36,538 nt of DNA, taken from NCBI GenBank assembly GCA_903839535.1, contig CAIMCT010000298.1, forward strand, positions 1 to 36,538, read 5' to 3'. The notes beneath the pieces were generated by a model. The model was not told the DNA's origin, ran no database searches, and worked only from the letters and a program-made list of their open reading frames with translations. Shown here in pieces: positions 17,528-25,159 of this stretch. Origin of the DNA: an uncultured Desulfobacteraceae bacterium. Lineage in GTDB: Bacteria > Desulfobacterota > Desulfobacteria > Desulfobacterales > Desulfatirhabdiaceae. Both the position numbers and the translations under genes were made by a program. Each line of letters opens with the position of its first letter. Within the stretch, counting starts at the first letter, position 1.

Positions 17528-19449
17528 ATTTGAAGATACCACCATGCCACGGTAAGGCTGCACAATATCAGGGTAAATCCGGTAACCATCATGGAGACAT
17601 ACTGCGAGACTCTGCCCGTTGTCCAGAGTCTGAGCCTTTCAGCTAATGTCAGGAATGACCGGGCGCTTTGATCCAGCGCGGCATCAACCCATCCTGCATC
17701 AACTTTATGCCATAAAAATTCCGCCGTTTTCCGGTAGGGCGTGATGATCCGGGTCTGGTAGAACCGATCCAGGTAAAAGCCGTTCAGGAACAGAGATTGC
17801 AATTTCTTTTGAAATGTCTCATCATTGCACTCATTTGGCTGAATGCTGGCGCCGTAAAAAATCCAGGCGAAAATTACCATAACAATCGTTATCAGTGCTG
17901 ATCCCAATTGCGTGGTGGATTCCATTTCCTGGGAGGCGTGCAGCTCCGGCGCAGCACCCGGAACCATCGCCAGATAATGAGCCAGCCACTCATTTCCGGC
18001 CCAGTTGGCGGGGAGATTCAAAAATCCTGCAAACAATGAGAGGACGGCCAGCGGCCACAGGACCCATGTCATCAGGTTGGGGACAGATGGATGGGAGACG
18101 GGCGCTGGCGCAGACGCTCGGCTCCTGTCTGCATGAGGCTGCCCGAAAAAGACAACAAAAAACAACCGGAATGCATAGAGCGGCGTGATTACGGCGGCCA
18201 TCGCTGCAATGGCCCATAAAACTTTGTAAATCGCATGAGGTTGAAGAAATACGGCCAGAAGAATGCGATCCTTGCTGAAAAACCCGGCTGTCAGGGGAAA
18301 GGCTCCCAGCGCAGCCGTTCCTGCCAGAAACAACCAGAACAATTGGGGCATTTTTCGCCGCAGCCCTCCCATCCGGAAAATATTCTGTTCTTCGTGAAGC
18401 GCATGAATGACACAGCCTGCAGCCAGGAATAGGAGGGACTTGAAGAAAGCATGGGAAATCAGGTGAAACAGGCTTCCCGCCAGATCCCCAGCGCCTACAG
18501 CTAAAAACATGTACCCTACCTGACTGATGGTGGAATAGGCCAGAATGCGTTTGATATCTTTTTGAACCAGAGCGGCAAGAGCGCCAAAGCAGATGGTCAT
18601 GACACCGACACAGGCAATAAGAGCCATGACAATAGGCGAGCCCTGAATGACAGGGAAAAACCGCATCAGCAGATAAACCCCGGCGGTGACCATGGTGGCG
18701 GCGTGAATTAGCGCAGATACAGGCGTGGGGCCGGCCATGGCATCCGGGAGCCAGACAGCAAGGGGAAGCTGCGCGGACTTGCCGATCGCCGCCAGGAGCA
18801 GCAAGAATCCAATAATCCCGGCTGCCTGGGAACCGAGGTTGGCGGCGCTGTCGTTAATGCCGGAAACAGAAAGATGACCCAGATTGATCCAGCAGAGCGC
18901 AATGGCGACACCAAAGGCTACATCGCCCAACCGGGTTACCACAAAAGCCTTGGCACCGGCGTTTGCAGCGTCAGGTTTTTCGTACCAGAAACCTATCAGC
19001 GCGTAGGAACAAAGACCCACCGTTTCCCATCCCAGGTATAGAAACACCAGGTTCCCGGCGGTTACGATCACCAACATGGCGAATACAAAGAGGTTCAGAA
19101 AGCAGAAATAGCGGATATAACCGCCTTCGCGGCGCATGTAGGCCACCGAATAGATGTGGACCAGGCTGGATACAAAGGTGACCATTAGCGCCATCATGGC
19201 CGCCAGGGGATCATAGTAAATATCCATGTCCACCTGAAACGAACCAGCGCTAAACCACTGCGCCAGGGTTAGGCTTTGAGTTTTTTGACCGGACAGGAGA
19301 AAGGCGGTCAGTGCCAGGACAAAGGCTGCCACCACTGCTGTGCAGGCTATGGTTTCAACGGCGCGTCGGGACAGGTGCCGTCCGATCAGCGCCAGTATCA
19401 AGGCACCCAACAGGGGAAATGATATTAGTAGAAAGAGTACCGGTTTCAC
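17524..19449 (-). CDS. nuoL: NADH-quinone oxidoreductase subunit L
   Basis: 641 residues, the largest antiporter-like subunit. Key features: SVAYMRREGGYIRYF, glutamate in FLYLGWETVGLCSYALIGFW, SAQLPLAVWLPDAMAGPTPV and DIKRILAYSTISQVGYMFLA. The C-terminal part (about 480-641) includes the region expected for the lateral helix and last membrane span. The start codon is GTG at 19449, with AAGGGA 5 nt before it and overlapping the end of nuoK, whose stop is 1 nt upstream. The stop overlaps nuoM. Confidence 0.96.
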   Translation of the reverse strand: MKPVLFLLISFPLLGALILALIGRHLSRRAVETIACTAVVAAFVLALTAFLLSGQKTQSLTLAQWFSAGSFQVDMDIYYDPLAAMMALMVTFVSSLVHIYSVAYMRREGGYIRYFCFLNLFVFAMLVIVTAGNLVFLYLGWETVGLCSYALIGFWYEKPDAANAGAKAFVVTRLGDVAFGVAIALCWINLGHLSVSGINDSAANLGSQAAGIIGFLLLLAAIGKSAQLPLAVWLPDAMAGPTPVSALIHAATMVTAGVYLLMRFFPVIQGSPIVMALIACVGVMTICFGALAALVQKDIKRILAYSTISQVGYMFLAVGAGDLAGSLFHLISHAFFKSLLFLAAGCVIHALHEEQNIFRMGGLRRKMPQLFWLFLAGTAALGAFPLTAGFFSKDRILLAVFLQPHAIYKVLWAIAAMAAVITPLYAFRLFFVVFFGQPHADRSRASAPAPVSHPSVPNLMTWVLWPLAVLSLFAGFLNLPANWAGNEWLAHYLAMVPGAAPELHASQEMESTTQLGSALITIVMVIFAWIFYGASIQPNECNDETFQKKLQSLFLNGFYLDRFYQTRIITPYRKTAEFLWHKVDAGWVDAALDQSARSFLTLAERLRLWTTGRVSQYVSMMVTGFTLILCSLTVAWWYLQI

Positions 19450-19450
19450 G

Positions 19451-19756
19451 TCATCCCTTCAGCATACTACAGTGATCGGCGTTGGTGGATCTGGTTCGAC
19501 GCTGGATGCACACAATGAGCGCCAGGGCTACGGCGATTTCAGCCGCAGCAACTGTCATGACAAACAAGGCCATGACCTGTCCGTTCATGTCCTGCCAGCG
19601 CATGGCGGCGGCGACGAATGCGATTCCCGCAGCGTTCAGCATAACTTCCACGCCGATCAGAATCATGAAGAGATTTTTCTGGGTCATGGCGCAGGCCGCT
19701 CCCATCGCAAAAAGCAGTATCGCCAGAAACAGTAAGTGCGTAAAAGGTATAGTCAT
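19451..19756 (-). CDS. nuoK: NADH-quinone oxidoreductase subunit K
   Basis: 101 residues with three membrane helices, the standard length. The two membrane glutamates needed for proton transfer are visible in LIGVEVMLNAAGIAF and VAAAEIAVALALIV. The ATG overlaps the nuoJ stop as ATGA (19753-19756), and its own TGA sits next to the GTG of nuoL, so J, K and L are tightly coupled. Confidence 0.96.
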   Translation of the reverse strand: MTIPFTHLLFLAILLFAMGAACAMTQKNLFMILIGVEVMLNAAGIAFVAAAMRWQDMNGQVMALFVMTVAAAEIAVALALIVCIQRRTRSTNADHCSMLKG

Positions 19757-20322
19757 CTGGTATCCTCTATAGACACGGGTGAGTCGAGAGGGATGAGGGG
19801 CGAGTCAATAACCAACCCCTCATCCCTCGCCTCTCGCCGTCCCAGGTAAAGTGATCCGATCAGTGCCGCAAGCAGTAGCAGGGAAACGATTTCGACCGGA
19901 AACCAGTACTCCTGAAACAGAATCAAGCCGAACTCTTGTGGTGTACCCATCACTGCGGGAGGGTGCAGCCGGTTACCGGAATCGGCAAATACAAGCAGTC
20001 CTGCCATGACCGCGCTGATTCCTGTCAGAATAATGGCTGGAAGCCATTTCCTGATGCGTGACGGTTTATCAACAGGAGACTGCTGATCCTTCACCATCAT
20101 GATTACAAAGAGAAACAGCACCATGATTCCGCCTGCGTAAATAATGACTTCAAGAGCCGCTAGAAAGGGCGCGCCCAGAAGATAGAACAGCACAGCTGTT
20201 CCCATAAAGGAAATCACCAGATAACACACGGCATGAACCGCGCTTTGCCGGGTAATGGCCAGACCGGTCGCACTGATAACAATAGCCGCTGCAATGTAAA
20301 AAATGATGTTAAGTACAGTCAT
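19753..20322 (-). CDS. nuoJ: NADH-quinone oxidoreductase subunit J
   Basis: 189 residues with five membrane helices; the helix-3 motif EVIIYAGGIMVLFLFVIMM is diagnostic. I start at 20322: AAGGA lies 5 nt before this ATG, while the longer frame would be read out of the inverted-repeat element at 20338-20444. The C-terminus after the last helix (from about LYLGRREARDEG) is unusual: it is encoded by a GAGGGATGAGGGG/CCCCTCATCCCTC hairpin, suggesting the natural tail was replaced or extended by a repeat. No nuoA-I genes are present upstream; the element and unrelated nuclease genes lie there instead. Confidence 0.94.
   Translation of the reverse strand: MTVLNIIFYIAAAIVISATGLAITRQSAVHAVCYLVISFMGTAVLFYLLGAPFLAALEVIIYAGGIMVLFLFVIMMVKDQQSPVDKPSRIRKWLPAIILTGISAVMAGLLVFADSGNRLHPPAVMGTPQEFGLILFQEYWFPVEIVSLLLLAALIGSLYLGRREARDEGLVIDSPLIPLDSPVSIEDTR
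19788..19828. repeat. Hairpin repeat within the 3' end of nuoJ
   Basis: Perfect 13-bp arms GAGGGATGAGGGG (19788-19800) and CCCCTCATCCCTC (19816-19828), with a 15-nt loop. Shares GAGGGGCGAG with the intergenic hairpin at 9468-9517. It is translated as part of the NuoJ C-terminus. Confidence 0.8.
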
Positions 20323-20337
20323 TGACATCCTTATGAA

Positions 20338-20444
20338 TATACTGCGAACTGGCATAATCTGCGCTTTTCATAAACTCCCTCTCCCAGCGGGGGAGGGTTG
20401 GGGTGGGGGATCAAAAACGTAAAATTATGCCAGTTCGCAGTATA
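20338..20444 (+). repeat. 107-bp inverted-repeat element, copy 3
   Basis: A full copy directly upstream of nuoJ; the nuoJ ribosome site begins about 10 bp beyond its end. It is identical to the reverse complement of copy 4 (36341-36447). Any transcript of nuoJ from farther upstream must pass through this hairpin. Confidence 0.93.
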
Positions 20445-20460
20445 GCTCATGAAACTTGCC

Positions 20461-20507
20461 GGCTGGAAGCCGGCACCACTGATGATTTTTGCCATCTGCT
20501 TCCAGCC
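20461..20507. repeat. Inverted repeat in the gap between nuoJ and the Uma2 gene
   Basis: GGCTGGAAGC (20461-20470) and GCTTCCAGCC (20498-20507) form a 10-bp stem with a 27-nt loop; a tighter alternative hairpin GCCGGCT-GGA-AGCCGGC overlaps the left arm. REP-like. It lies after the stop of the Uma2 gene in its direction of transcription and could end or protect that transcript, but there is no T-run. The rest of 20445-20634 shows no gene. Confidence 0.6.
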
Positions 20508-20634
20508 AAAATATCTACTGGCTGCCCGCTTTCATGTAAACCGTCACGGCATCAGACTCAGATTCCCGAACACAGAAAGCAACGACTGGTTATTCGTCCG
20601 CGTTTTTATCGCTTCAATCTGCTTGTATTGTCGT

Positions 20635-21204
20635 CTATTCTTCCGCCTCAAACCAAAGATTTTGTAGATCAATTTCTATTTCCTGAAATGGCTCAGCTCT
20701 AACCTTGTCGTTTTCTGCGTAAACAGAAAATAGCATCCATCTGCCAGAATCGAGTTTATAGACTTCAAAAATTTCTTCTACAGGGTTTATCAGCCAAAGA
20801 TAAGAGACTCCAAATAGAGCATATATAGGCATTTTTTTTGCTCTATCGGTTTTTTCAGTACTTGGTGAAAGGACTTCGCAAACCCAATCAGGAGGAACAG
20901 AGATATAGTTTGTATTTGGAAATTTTGGTAATCTTTCTTTTTTCCAACCTGCTAAATCAGGGACAAATATATCTTGACCAAGTTTAATTTCCGGCTCATC
21001 TAAAATTATCCAACCTCCTGGACCACCGCGACCGAATCTGTAAGGCGGTCCAATTTCAAACCCTATTCCTGAGACAACATTGCAATGCTTTGGTGAAGGT
21101 CTTGGCATTGCGATCAATTCACCATTAATAATCTGTCCTATCATGTTTTCTGGCATGCTATATAAATCCTCATAAATGGCGATTTTCTTTATTGGCTGTA
21201 ACAT
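20635..21204 (-). CDS. Uma2-family putative endonuclease (DUF820)
   Basis: 189 residues of the Uma2/DUF820 family, PD-(D/E)XK fold. Recognisable stretches are NGELIAMPRPSPKHC, the DEPEIKL...VPDLAGW catalytic segment, PPDWVCEVLSPSTEKTDRAKK (E and K of the active site) and YALFGVSYLWLINP. Length is typical. The family is common in cyanobacteria and some anaerobes, often multi-copy; biological role unknown. AAAGGG about 8 nt before the ATG supports the start. It is the last gene of a minus-strand nuclease/methylase island. Confidence 0.88.
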   Translation of the reverse strand: MLQPIKKIAIYEDLYSMPENMIGQIINGELIAMPRPSPKHCNVVSGIGFEIGPPYRFGRGGPGGWIILDEPEIKLGQDIFVPDLAGWKKERLPKFPNTNYISVPPDWVCEVLSPSTEKTDRAKKMPIYALFGVSYLWLINPVEEIFEVYKLDSGRWMLFSVYAENDKVRAEPFQEIEIDLQNLWFEAEE

Positions 21205-21323
21205 TTAATTACCCTTTACGAGCATTGTTGCTCTTGGTATTTTTCCTGTATGCCTACGCAGCTTTTTCTTGCTTTATCTTTACCATATACTGGGTTTAAC
21301 GATCAAGATCGTTTCTGTTCTGT

Positions 21324-21977
21324 TCAGTCCGGCGATACCTGGAATTCATTTAAAGCTAATTGCCTGATATTTTTTAAAATACCTAAGACGTGATATAAAT
21401 CATTACCGGGATTCATTAAATCAAACACCCGTGATACACCGTAAGTTGGAGACTCCGCTATCACAAGTTTTAGAAATACATAGCTGTCGCCGTTTGTTAT
21501 CAAACCGAAGCACGGTTTTTGGGGTACGGGACTGGCTAACATGTAGGATAGAATCTGCGCCAGTCCCGCCCTGACCGAAAGCTCAGCGCGCTTTGACTCA
21601 ATGACAAGCACCCAGAAATTTTGTTCCAAAACCAGGATATCAATTCTGCCTTCAATGGTGATATCTTCATCCATGCTTGTGACACGGACCGATGTTTGTG
21701 TCCTGATATGAAATGGCGCTAACAAAAGATTCGACAAATGAAGAAGTGGGGACAGAACAGTAAGCTGAACAGCATTTTCAAGCATAACCGGATACTTGGT
21801 CAAATTCATGTAACCAGCTTTGACCAAATTGAGAAATTTTTTCTCTTCTGGAGTAATTTCAGGTGGCTCTGCCTGCCATTCAGGGAAAAACAGACCATCT
21901 TCACTCAATTGAAGATTAAATTTTTTTTCCAGATCATACAGTGTAATATCTTTGGTATATATGATATTATTACCCAT
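21324..21977 (-). CDS. HsdR N-terminal-like nuclease domain protein
   Basis: 217 residues. The centre reads EGRIDILVLEQNFWVLVIESKR, the D-x(n)-E-x-K pattern of the type I restriction R-subunit N-terminal nuclease domain (HSDR_N-like), followed by Q-ILSYML and GLITNGDSYVFLKL as in that family. There are no helicase motifs, so this is a stand-alone nuclease domain, a frequent orphan type in cyanobacteria and sulfate reducers. I use the ATG at 21977: GAGGTG lies 6 nt upstream, whereas the longer frame starts with a GTG inside that ribosome site. Function beyond probable DNA nuclease is unknown. Confidence 0.75.
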   Translation of the reverse strand: MGNNIIYTKDITLYDLEKKFNLQLSEDGLFFPEWQAEPPEITPEEKKFLNLVKAGYMNLTKYPVMLENAVQLTVLSPLLHLSNLLLAPFHIRTQTSVRVTSMDEDITIEGRIDILVLEQNFWVLVIESKRAELSVRAGLAQILSYMLASPVPQKPCFGLITNGDSYVFLKLVIAESPTYGVSRVFDLMNPGNDLYHVLGILKNIRQLALNEFQVSPD

Positions 21978-22055
21978 TAAATACACCTCATTGCACTTGC
22001 TTTATACCACTAAAATCACTCATGAAACATTGAGTCAAGATAATTGCGCCTGGTA

Positions 22056-22376
22056 TTATAATGTTTTCTGTAACTTTTCTTGTACATTTTTCTTTGATGG
22101 TTTTAGAATTTCCTTTTCGCGGAGGTTTTTGATTTTTTTAAGCACTTTGGGAATTTTCGTGTTGCGCCAATCTATCAAGTGACCACCATGTATGAGCTGA
22201 CAACCATCAGAGATCATTTCTTCAAGATATTCGACCAATTCATGGCAAATCCGGCAATAAGCCCGTAGGCGCCTTCGTATATGGATTGGTAAAGTGACGA
22301 CTGCATTTTTTTCAAGCCGTTTATAGACTTTCCCCTTGTTTTCCAATAGAGTCACCGCTGCACTGGTCAACTGCAC
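22056..22376 (-). CDS. Small hypothetical protein
   Basis: 106 residues beginning with GTG; weak AAGG just upstream. I do not recognise a family. It is basic, has a CRIC pair (YCRICHELVEYLEEM) and a lysine-rich C-terminal third that may form a helix. It lies 84 bp downstream of the methyltransferase gene on the same strand and could be the third gene of the restriction-modification operon. It could also be a spurious frame; composition looks moderately coding. Confidence 0.4.
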   Translation of the reverse strand: MQLTSAAVTLLENKGKVYKRLEKNAVVTLPIHIRRRLRAYCRICHELVEYLEEMISDGCQLIHGGHLIDWRNTKIPKVLKKIKNLREKEILKPSKKNVQEKLQKTL

Positions 22377-22460
22377 AGCCTTATTCTGGGATTATTTCGG
22401 AAATTACAATTTTGATCCGATTATTTTCCAATAAAAACAACATGTTGTATGCCATAGTCA

Positions 22461-23750
22461 CTAAAAAAGAGACAACTGCTCTGCTTTTGGTCGGTTGGCC
22501 TTAAAAAAAGAAGGTTCATATTTACAACTTTCTTGCCATGTGGCATAAACACAGTATTCAAACAGCTCCTTTTTACTGTTTCTTTTTCTTACAACCTTGC
22601 TACCGATGTTGGTAAATCCAAGCGATCTCAAAGAACATTCAAGTAATTGTTCAGTGTGAACTTCTGTGCCGTAGAAACTGGAATTACCAACAATATATGA
22701 AAGTACAGCTCCTTTCTCCAGGCTCTTGCGTAAGTTTTGAAGGTGCAAGTACATATCATTGAAATATTTCCACACATATTTTGCCATCAATAAAGCGTTT
22801 TTTTCTCCAGTTTCAAATATTTGTGAAACCAACGACTGCAATGTTTCTGGTAATTCCACGTCGTTGCCGTTCCAATTTTGTAGCCTGCTGGTTGCAATGC
22901 CCCACGTTCCCCCAATAGCTTGCCAATCCAGCTCACCCGCTTCGCGGGCAGTTTCAAGATACTTTGTCCAGTACATGTAAGGACGAAGTTCGCGAATATA
23001 GCTTATTCGGTTTGGATAAGGTGGCGAAGTAACAACATGCGAATACTTCACGTTATTGATTGATACAGGCGCCATCGAATCCAATAAATGTACGGTTGCA
23101 GCTCCGGCAAGACAATTGCTGGCGCTTTCCAAAATAGTATCCAGAATAGATTGATAAATAAATTCGATCTGTTCAATCTCAAAAGTCATAACTTTATCAT
23201 GAAATGACATGGATACATGATTGAATGCTGCTGAAGATGTTTCAATTATCAATCGACAAAATGCAATCCAGGCAAGTGAAAAGACACTGTTATCCTTTGG
23301 TTCACCAAATTCATTTACAAGAGACTGTCGAAGAGCTGCAAGTATCTTCAATGTATGCCTGCACCACCATCTGTTTATATTGTGAATGGCTGGCAGCCAA
23401 TTGTCATTCTTTGTAATCGCCTTGAAATCACGAAGACTCTTTTGAACCCCCTCAATTAGCCTATCCAGTTCTGACTTTGAATAGTTCCTGCATTTGGCAT
23501 TACCTATCCAGATAAGAAATGGGTTAATATCAAGACAATGCGCAGATAGTCCGTGTTCAGACGCCACCAGTCCGGTTGTAGCCGTACCCGAAAATGGGTC
23601 GAGGACGAAAGCATCTTGAGGAATGTTTTCGATTATTTCTTTTACCAGTTTGACTGAATAAGCTGGAGTCAATCGTAACCATCCATGTCGTCCAATTTTC
23701 TGGTTTTGCTTGAATGTGTAATCAGACCGCTGGGAAACTTTCATGCCCAT
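22461..23750 (-). CDS. DNA methyltransferase (amino-methylase, N4/N6 type)
   Basis: 429 residues. An upstream GRHGWLRLTPAYSVKLV segment resembles motif X, DPFSGTATTGLVASEHG is the AdoMet-binding motif I, and VVTSPPYPNRISYIREL is the catalytic motif IV (TSPPY, as in N4-cytosine and some N6-adenine enzymes). IVGNSSFYG follows late in the protein. The order X-I-IV is the alpha-like arrangement. Its ATG overlaps the last base of the upstream gene's stop (TAATG at 23748-23752), so the two are translationally coupled, as in many type II restriction-modification pairs. The target sequence cannot be inferred here. Confidence 0.88.
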   Translation of the reverse strand: MGMKVSQRSDYTFKQNQKIGRHGWLRLTPAYSVKLVKEIIENIPQDAFVLDPFSGTATTGLVASEHGLSAHCLDINPFLIWIGNAKCRNYSKSELDRLIEGVQKSLRDFKAITKNDNWLPAIHNINRWWCRHTLKILAALRQSLVNEFGEPKDNSVFSLAWIAFCRLIIETSSAAFNHVSMSFHDKVMTFEIEQIEFIYQSILDTILESASNCLAGAATVHLLDSMAPVSINNVKYSHVVTSPPYPNRISYIRELRPYMYWTKYLETAREAGELDWQAIGGTWGIATSRLQNWNGNDVELPETLQSLVSQIFETGEKNALLMAKYVWKYFNDMYLHLQNLRKSLEKGAVLSYIVGNSSFYGTEVHTEQLLECSLRSLGFTNIGSKVVRKRNSKKELFEYCVYATWQESCKYEPSFFKANRPKAEQLSLF

Positions 23751-24550
23751 TATTTGCCGCTCAGCAAAGTATCAAGTATATCATGAATTTCTTTCTTTAT
23801 ATTCACAGATTGTCGCTTAAAGAAATCAGAAAGACTATAGCCTAAAATCTGTTCACAGAAAGCATATAATGAAATTTGATTACTACTGTTGGTTGTACCG
23901 ATGAGAACTCCACAACGGTTATTTCGGTATCTAAGAACAATATCAGCATCAATCTGAGAGGAAAAAATTGCAAACACCGGCAAGTAGTTATTTGCCCATG
24001 CCACTGTAGCGTTATCGATATCGGCGTTCTGACGTTTACTATCCTTGCTCTTGTAACCTTGACGCACTTCAAATACGATACCGTTAGACGGTTTTGTAAC
24101 CTCACCCAAGCCTGCGCAGTATTCATTTATCCAATGATTGACGTTGTTCGATACTGACTGATTTTTGATTTCTGACAGTTCAAGCCTGCCATCAAGTGAC
24201 AACTTTTTGACCTTTCCTGATTGTGTTTTTGTGGTGTATGACCATGTAGCAAAAGCAGCGTCTGTGTATCCGGTGGTATCAACGATGACCTTTCGGAACA
24301 AACGTTCGCATCCAATCCCAACTTGACGATAAATGGATGTCATCCCACCTGCTGCACGGTGGGCAGCGTACATAAGGTCGGTATCAAGACCAATCCATGC
24401 ATAAAAGGGGTCGGCTGCGTACAGCGTCCTGAATTCAGCAAGTGAAAAGCCATTATATTTTGTACCATGGCCGAACTTGGGCCGATAGTCTTTGCACTTT
24501 CTGACTGGTTTAAGAAAAGTCTCAAGATACTGCTTTTCATTTGTCTTCAT
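23750..24550 (-). CDS. Putative type II restriction endonuclease partner
   Basis: 266 residues, no family I can name. A candidate PD-(D/E)XK core is LELSEIKNQ (E and K) around residue 130, and VFEVRQGYKSKDSKRQNADI follows near 160; either could provide catalytic acid and lysine residues. Position is the main evidence: it overlaps the methyltransferase start by one base (TAATG). Ribosome site is weak (AGAG 4 nt before the ATG). It is separated by 12 bp from the broken nuclease frame upstream. Calling it a restriction enzyme is inference from context. Confidence 0.65.
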   Translation of the reverse strand: MKTNEKQYLETFLKPVRKCKDYRPKFGHGTKYNGFSLAEFRTLYAADPFYAWIGLDTDLMYAAHRAAGGMTSIYRQVGIGCERLFRKVIVDTTGYTDAAFATWSYTTKTQSGKVKKLSLDGRLELSEIKNQSVSNNVNHWINEYCAGLGEVTKPSNGIVFEVRQGYKSKDSKRQNADIDNATVAWANNYLPVFAIFSSQIDADIVLRYRNNRCGVLIGTTNSSNQISLYAFCEQILGYSLSDFFKRQSVNIKKEIHDILDTLLSGK

Positions 24551-24562
24551 TTTACTCTATCT

Positions 24563-24898
24563 TTAAATTTTCTTAGCAGTTATAAAAATATCAAATTGTC
24601 CGACACCTGTCACGCTTGTCTCGTTGGATATGTTTTCATTGGGTGTTACTTCTACATCCGAAAAACGGACGGTAGGCAGGATATCCCATAGTTTTATTCC
24701 GTCGTGATCTTTTGCTTTCAGACAAGTATCATCAAGAAGAAGAAACAGCAAGCGAACCAGGCTGTAGTCGGAAAACAAATGTGACCCGTTTGCATCGAGT
24801 ATCCACCCCAAAAAGCACGAATGCCATCGTTCATAATGAGTTCTGCCAACGATCTTGAAAAATTTGATCCAATTATTTTCCCATGCCGAAATTTTGTA
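24563..24898 (-). pseudogene. Truncated PD-(D/E)XK (PDDEXK_4-like) nuclease fragment
   Basis: An open frame runs from the end of the MITE-like element (stop in its terminal repeat at 24902-24904) to the TAA at 24563. It includes YERWHSCFLGWILDANGSH and DYSLVRLLFLLLDD, which resembles the N-terminal region of PDDEXK_4-type proteins (E-x2-HS-x-LAWLLDP-x2-H pattern). Those proteins are several hundred residues; here only about 110 remain and there is no proper start (a TTG at 24811 is the first start-like codon). I read it as a gene cut at its 5' side by the element at 24899-25042 and lost at its 3' side. Confidence 0.5.
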
Positions 24899-25042
24899 GG
24901 GTCATCGCGGATTAGTGGGAAAACTCATCTTGTCATTCCGAAGCCACCTTCGTTCTTTGAGGCTGTGCTTAAAGATTCTCGCATCACTTGTAAGACGGAA
25001 TACTTTACTTTGGTGTAATTTCCCACTAATCCGCGATGAACC
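24899..25042. mobile_element. 144-bp MITE-like element with 21-bp perfect inverted repeats
   Basis: TCATCGCGGATTAGTGGG (from 24902) and its reverse complement (to 25039) form 21-bp perfect arms, extended by GG-N outside for 24 bp with one mismatch. The interior holds about 95 bp with no transposase. No target duplication is visible on comparing the flanks. Ends starting with GG recall ISL3-type termini, but I cannot assign a family. The rest of 25043-25159 shows no gene. Confidence 0.8.
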
Positions 25043-25159
25043 ATCATGATTATATGACAAGTTTTTTTCTCATATCCTGAAAAGAGAAGGTTCTGATCAG
25101 TATCCTGCTCTCAAGCATAAAGTCAATGTTTTTCCGGGCTGTCAATTTTATCCGGGTTT

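Noticed and set aside
24821-25018. 65-residue plus-strand frame in the MITE-like element
   Set aside because: It crosses the terminal repeat and the nuclease remnant and has no recognisable domain; possibly a transposase scrap but unsupported.
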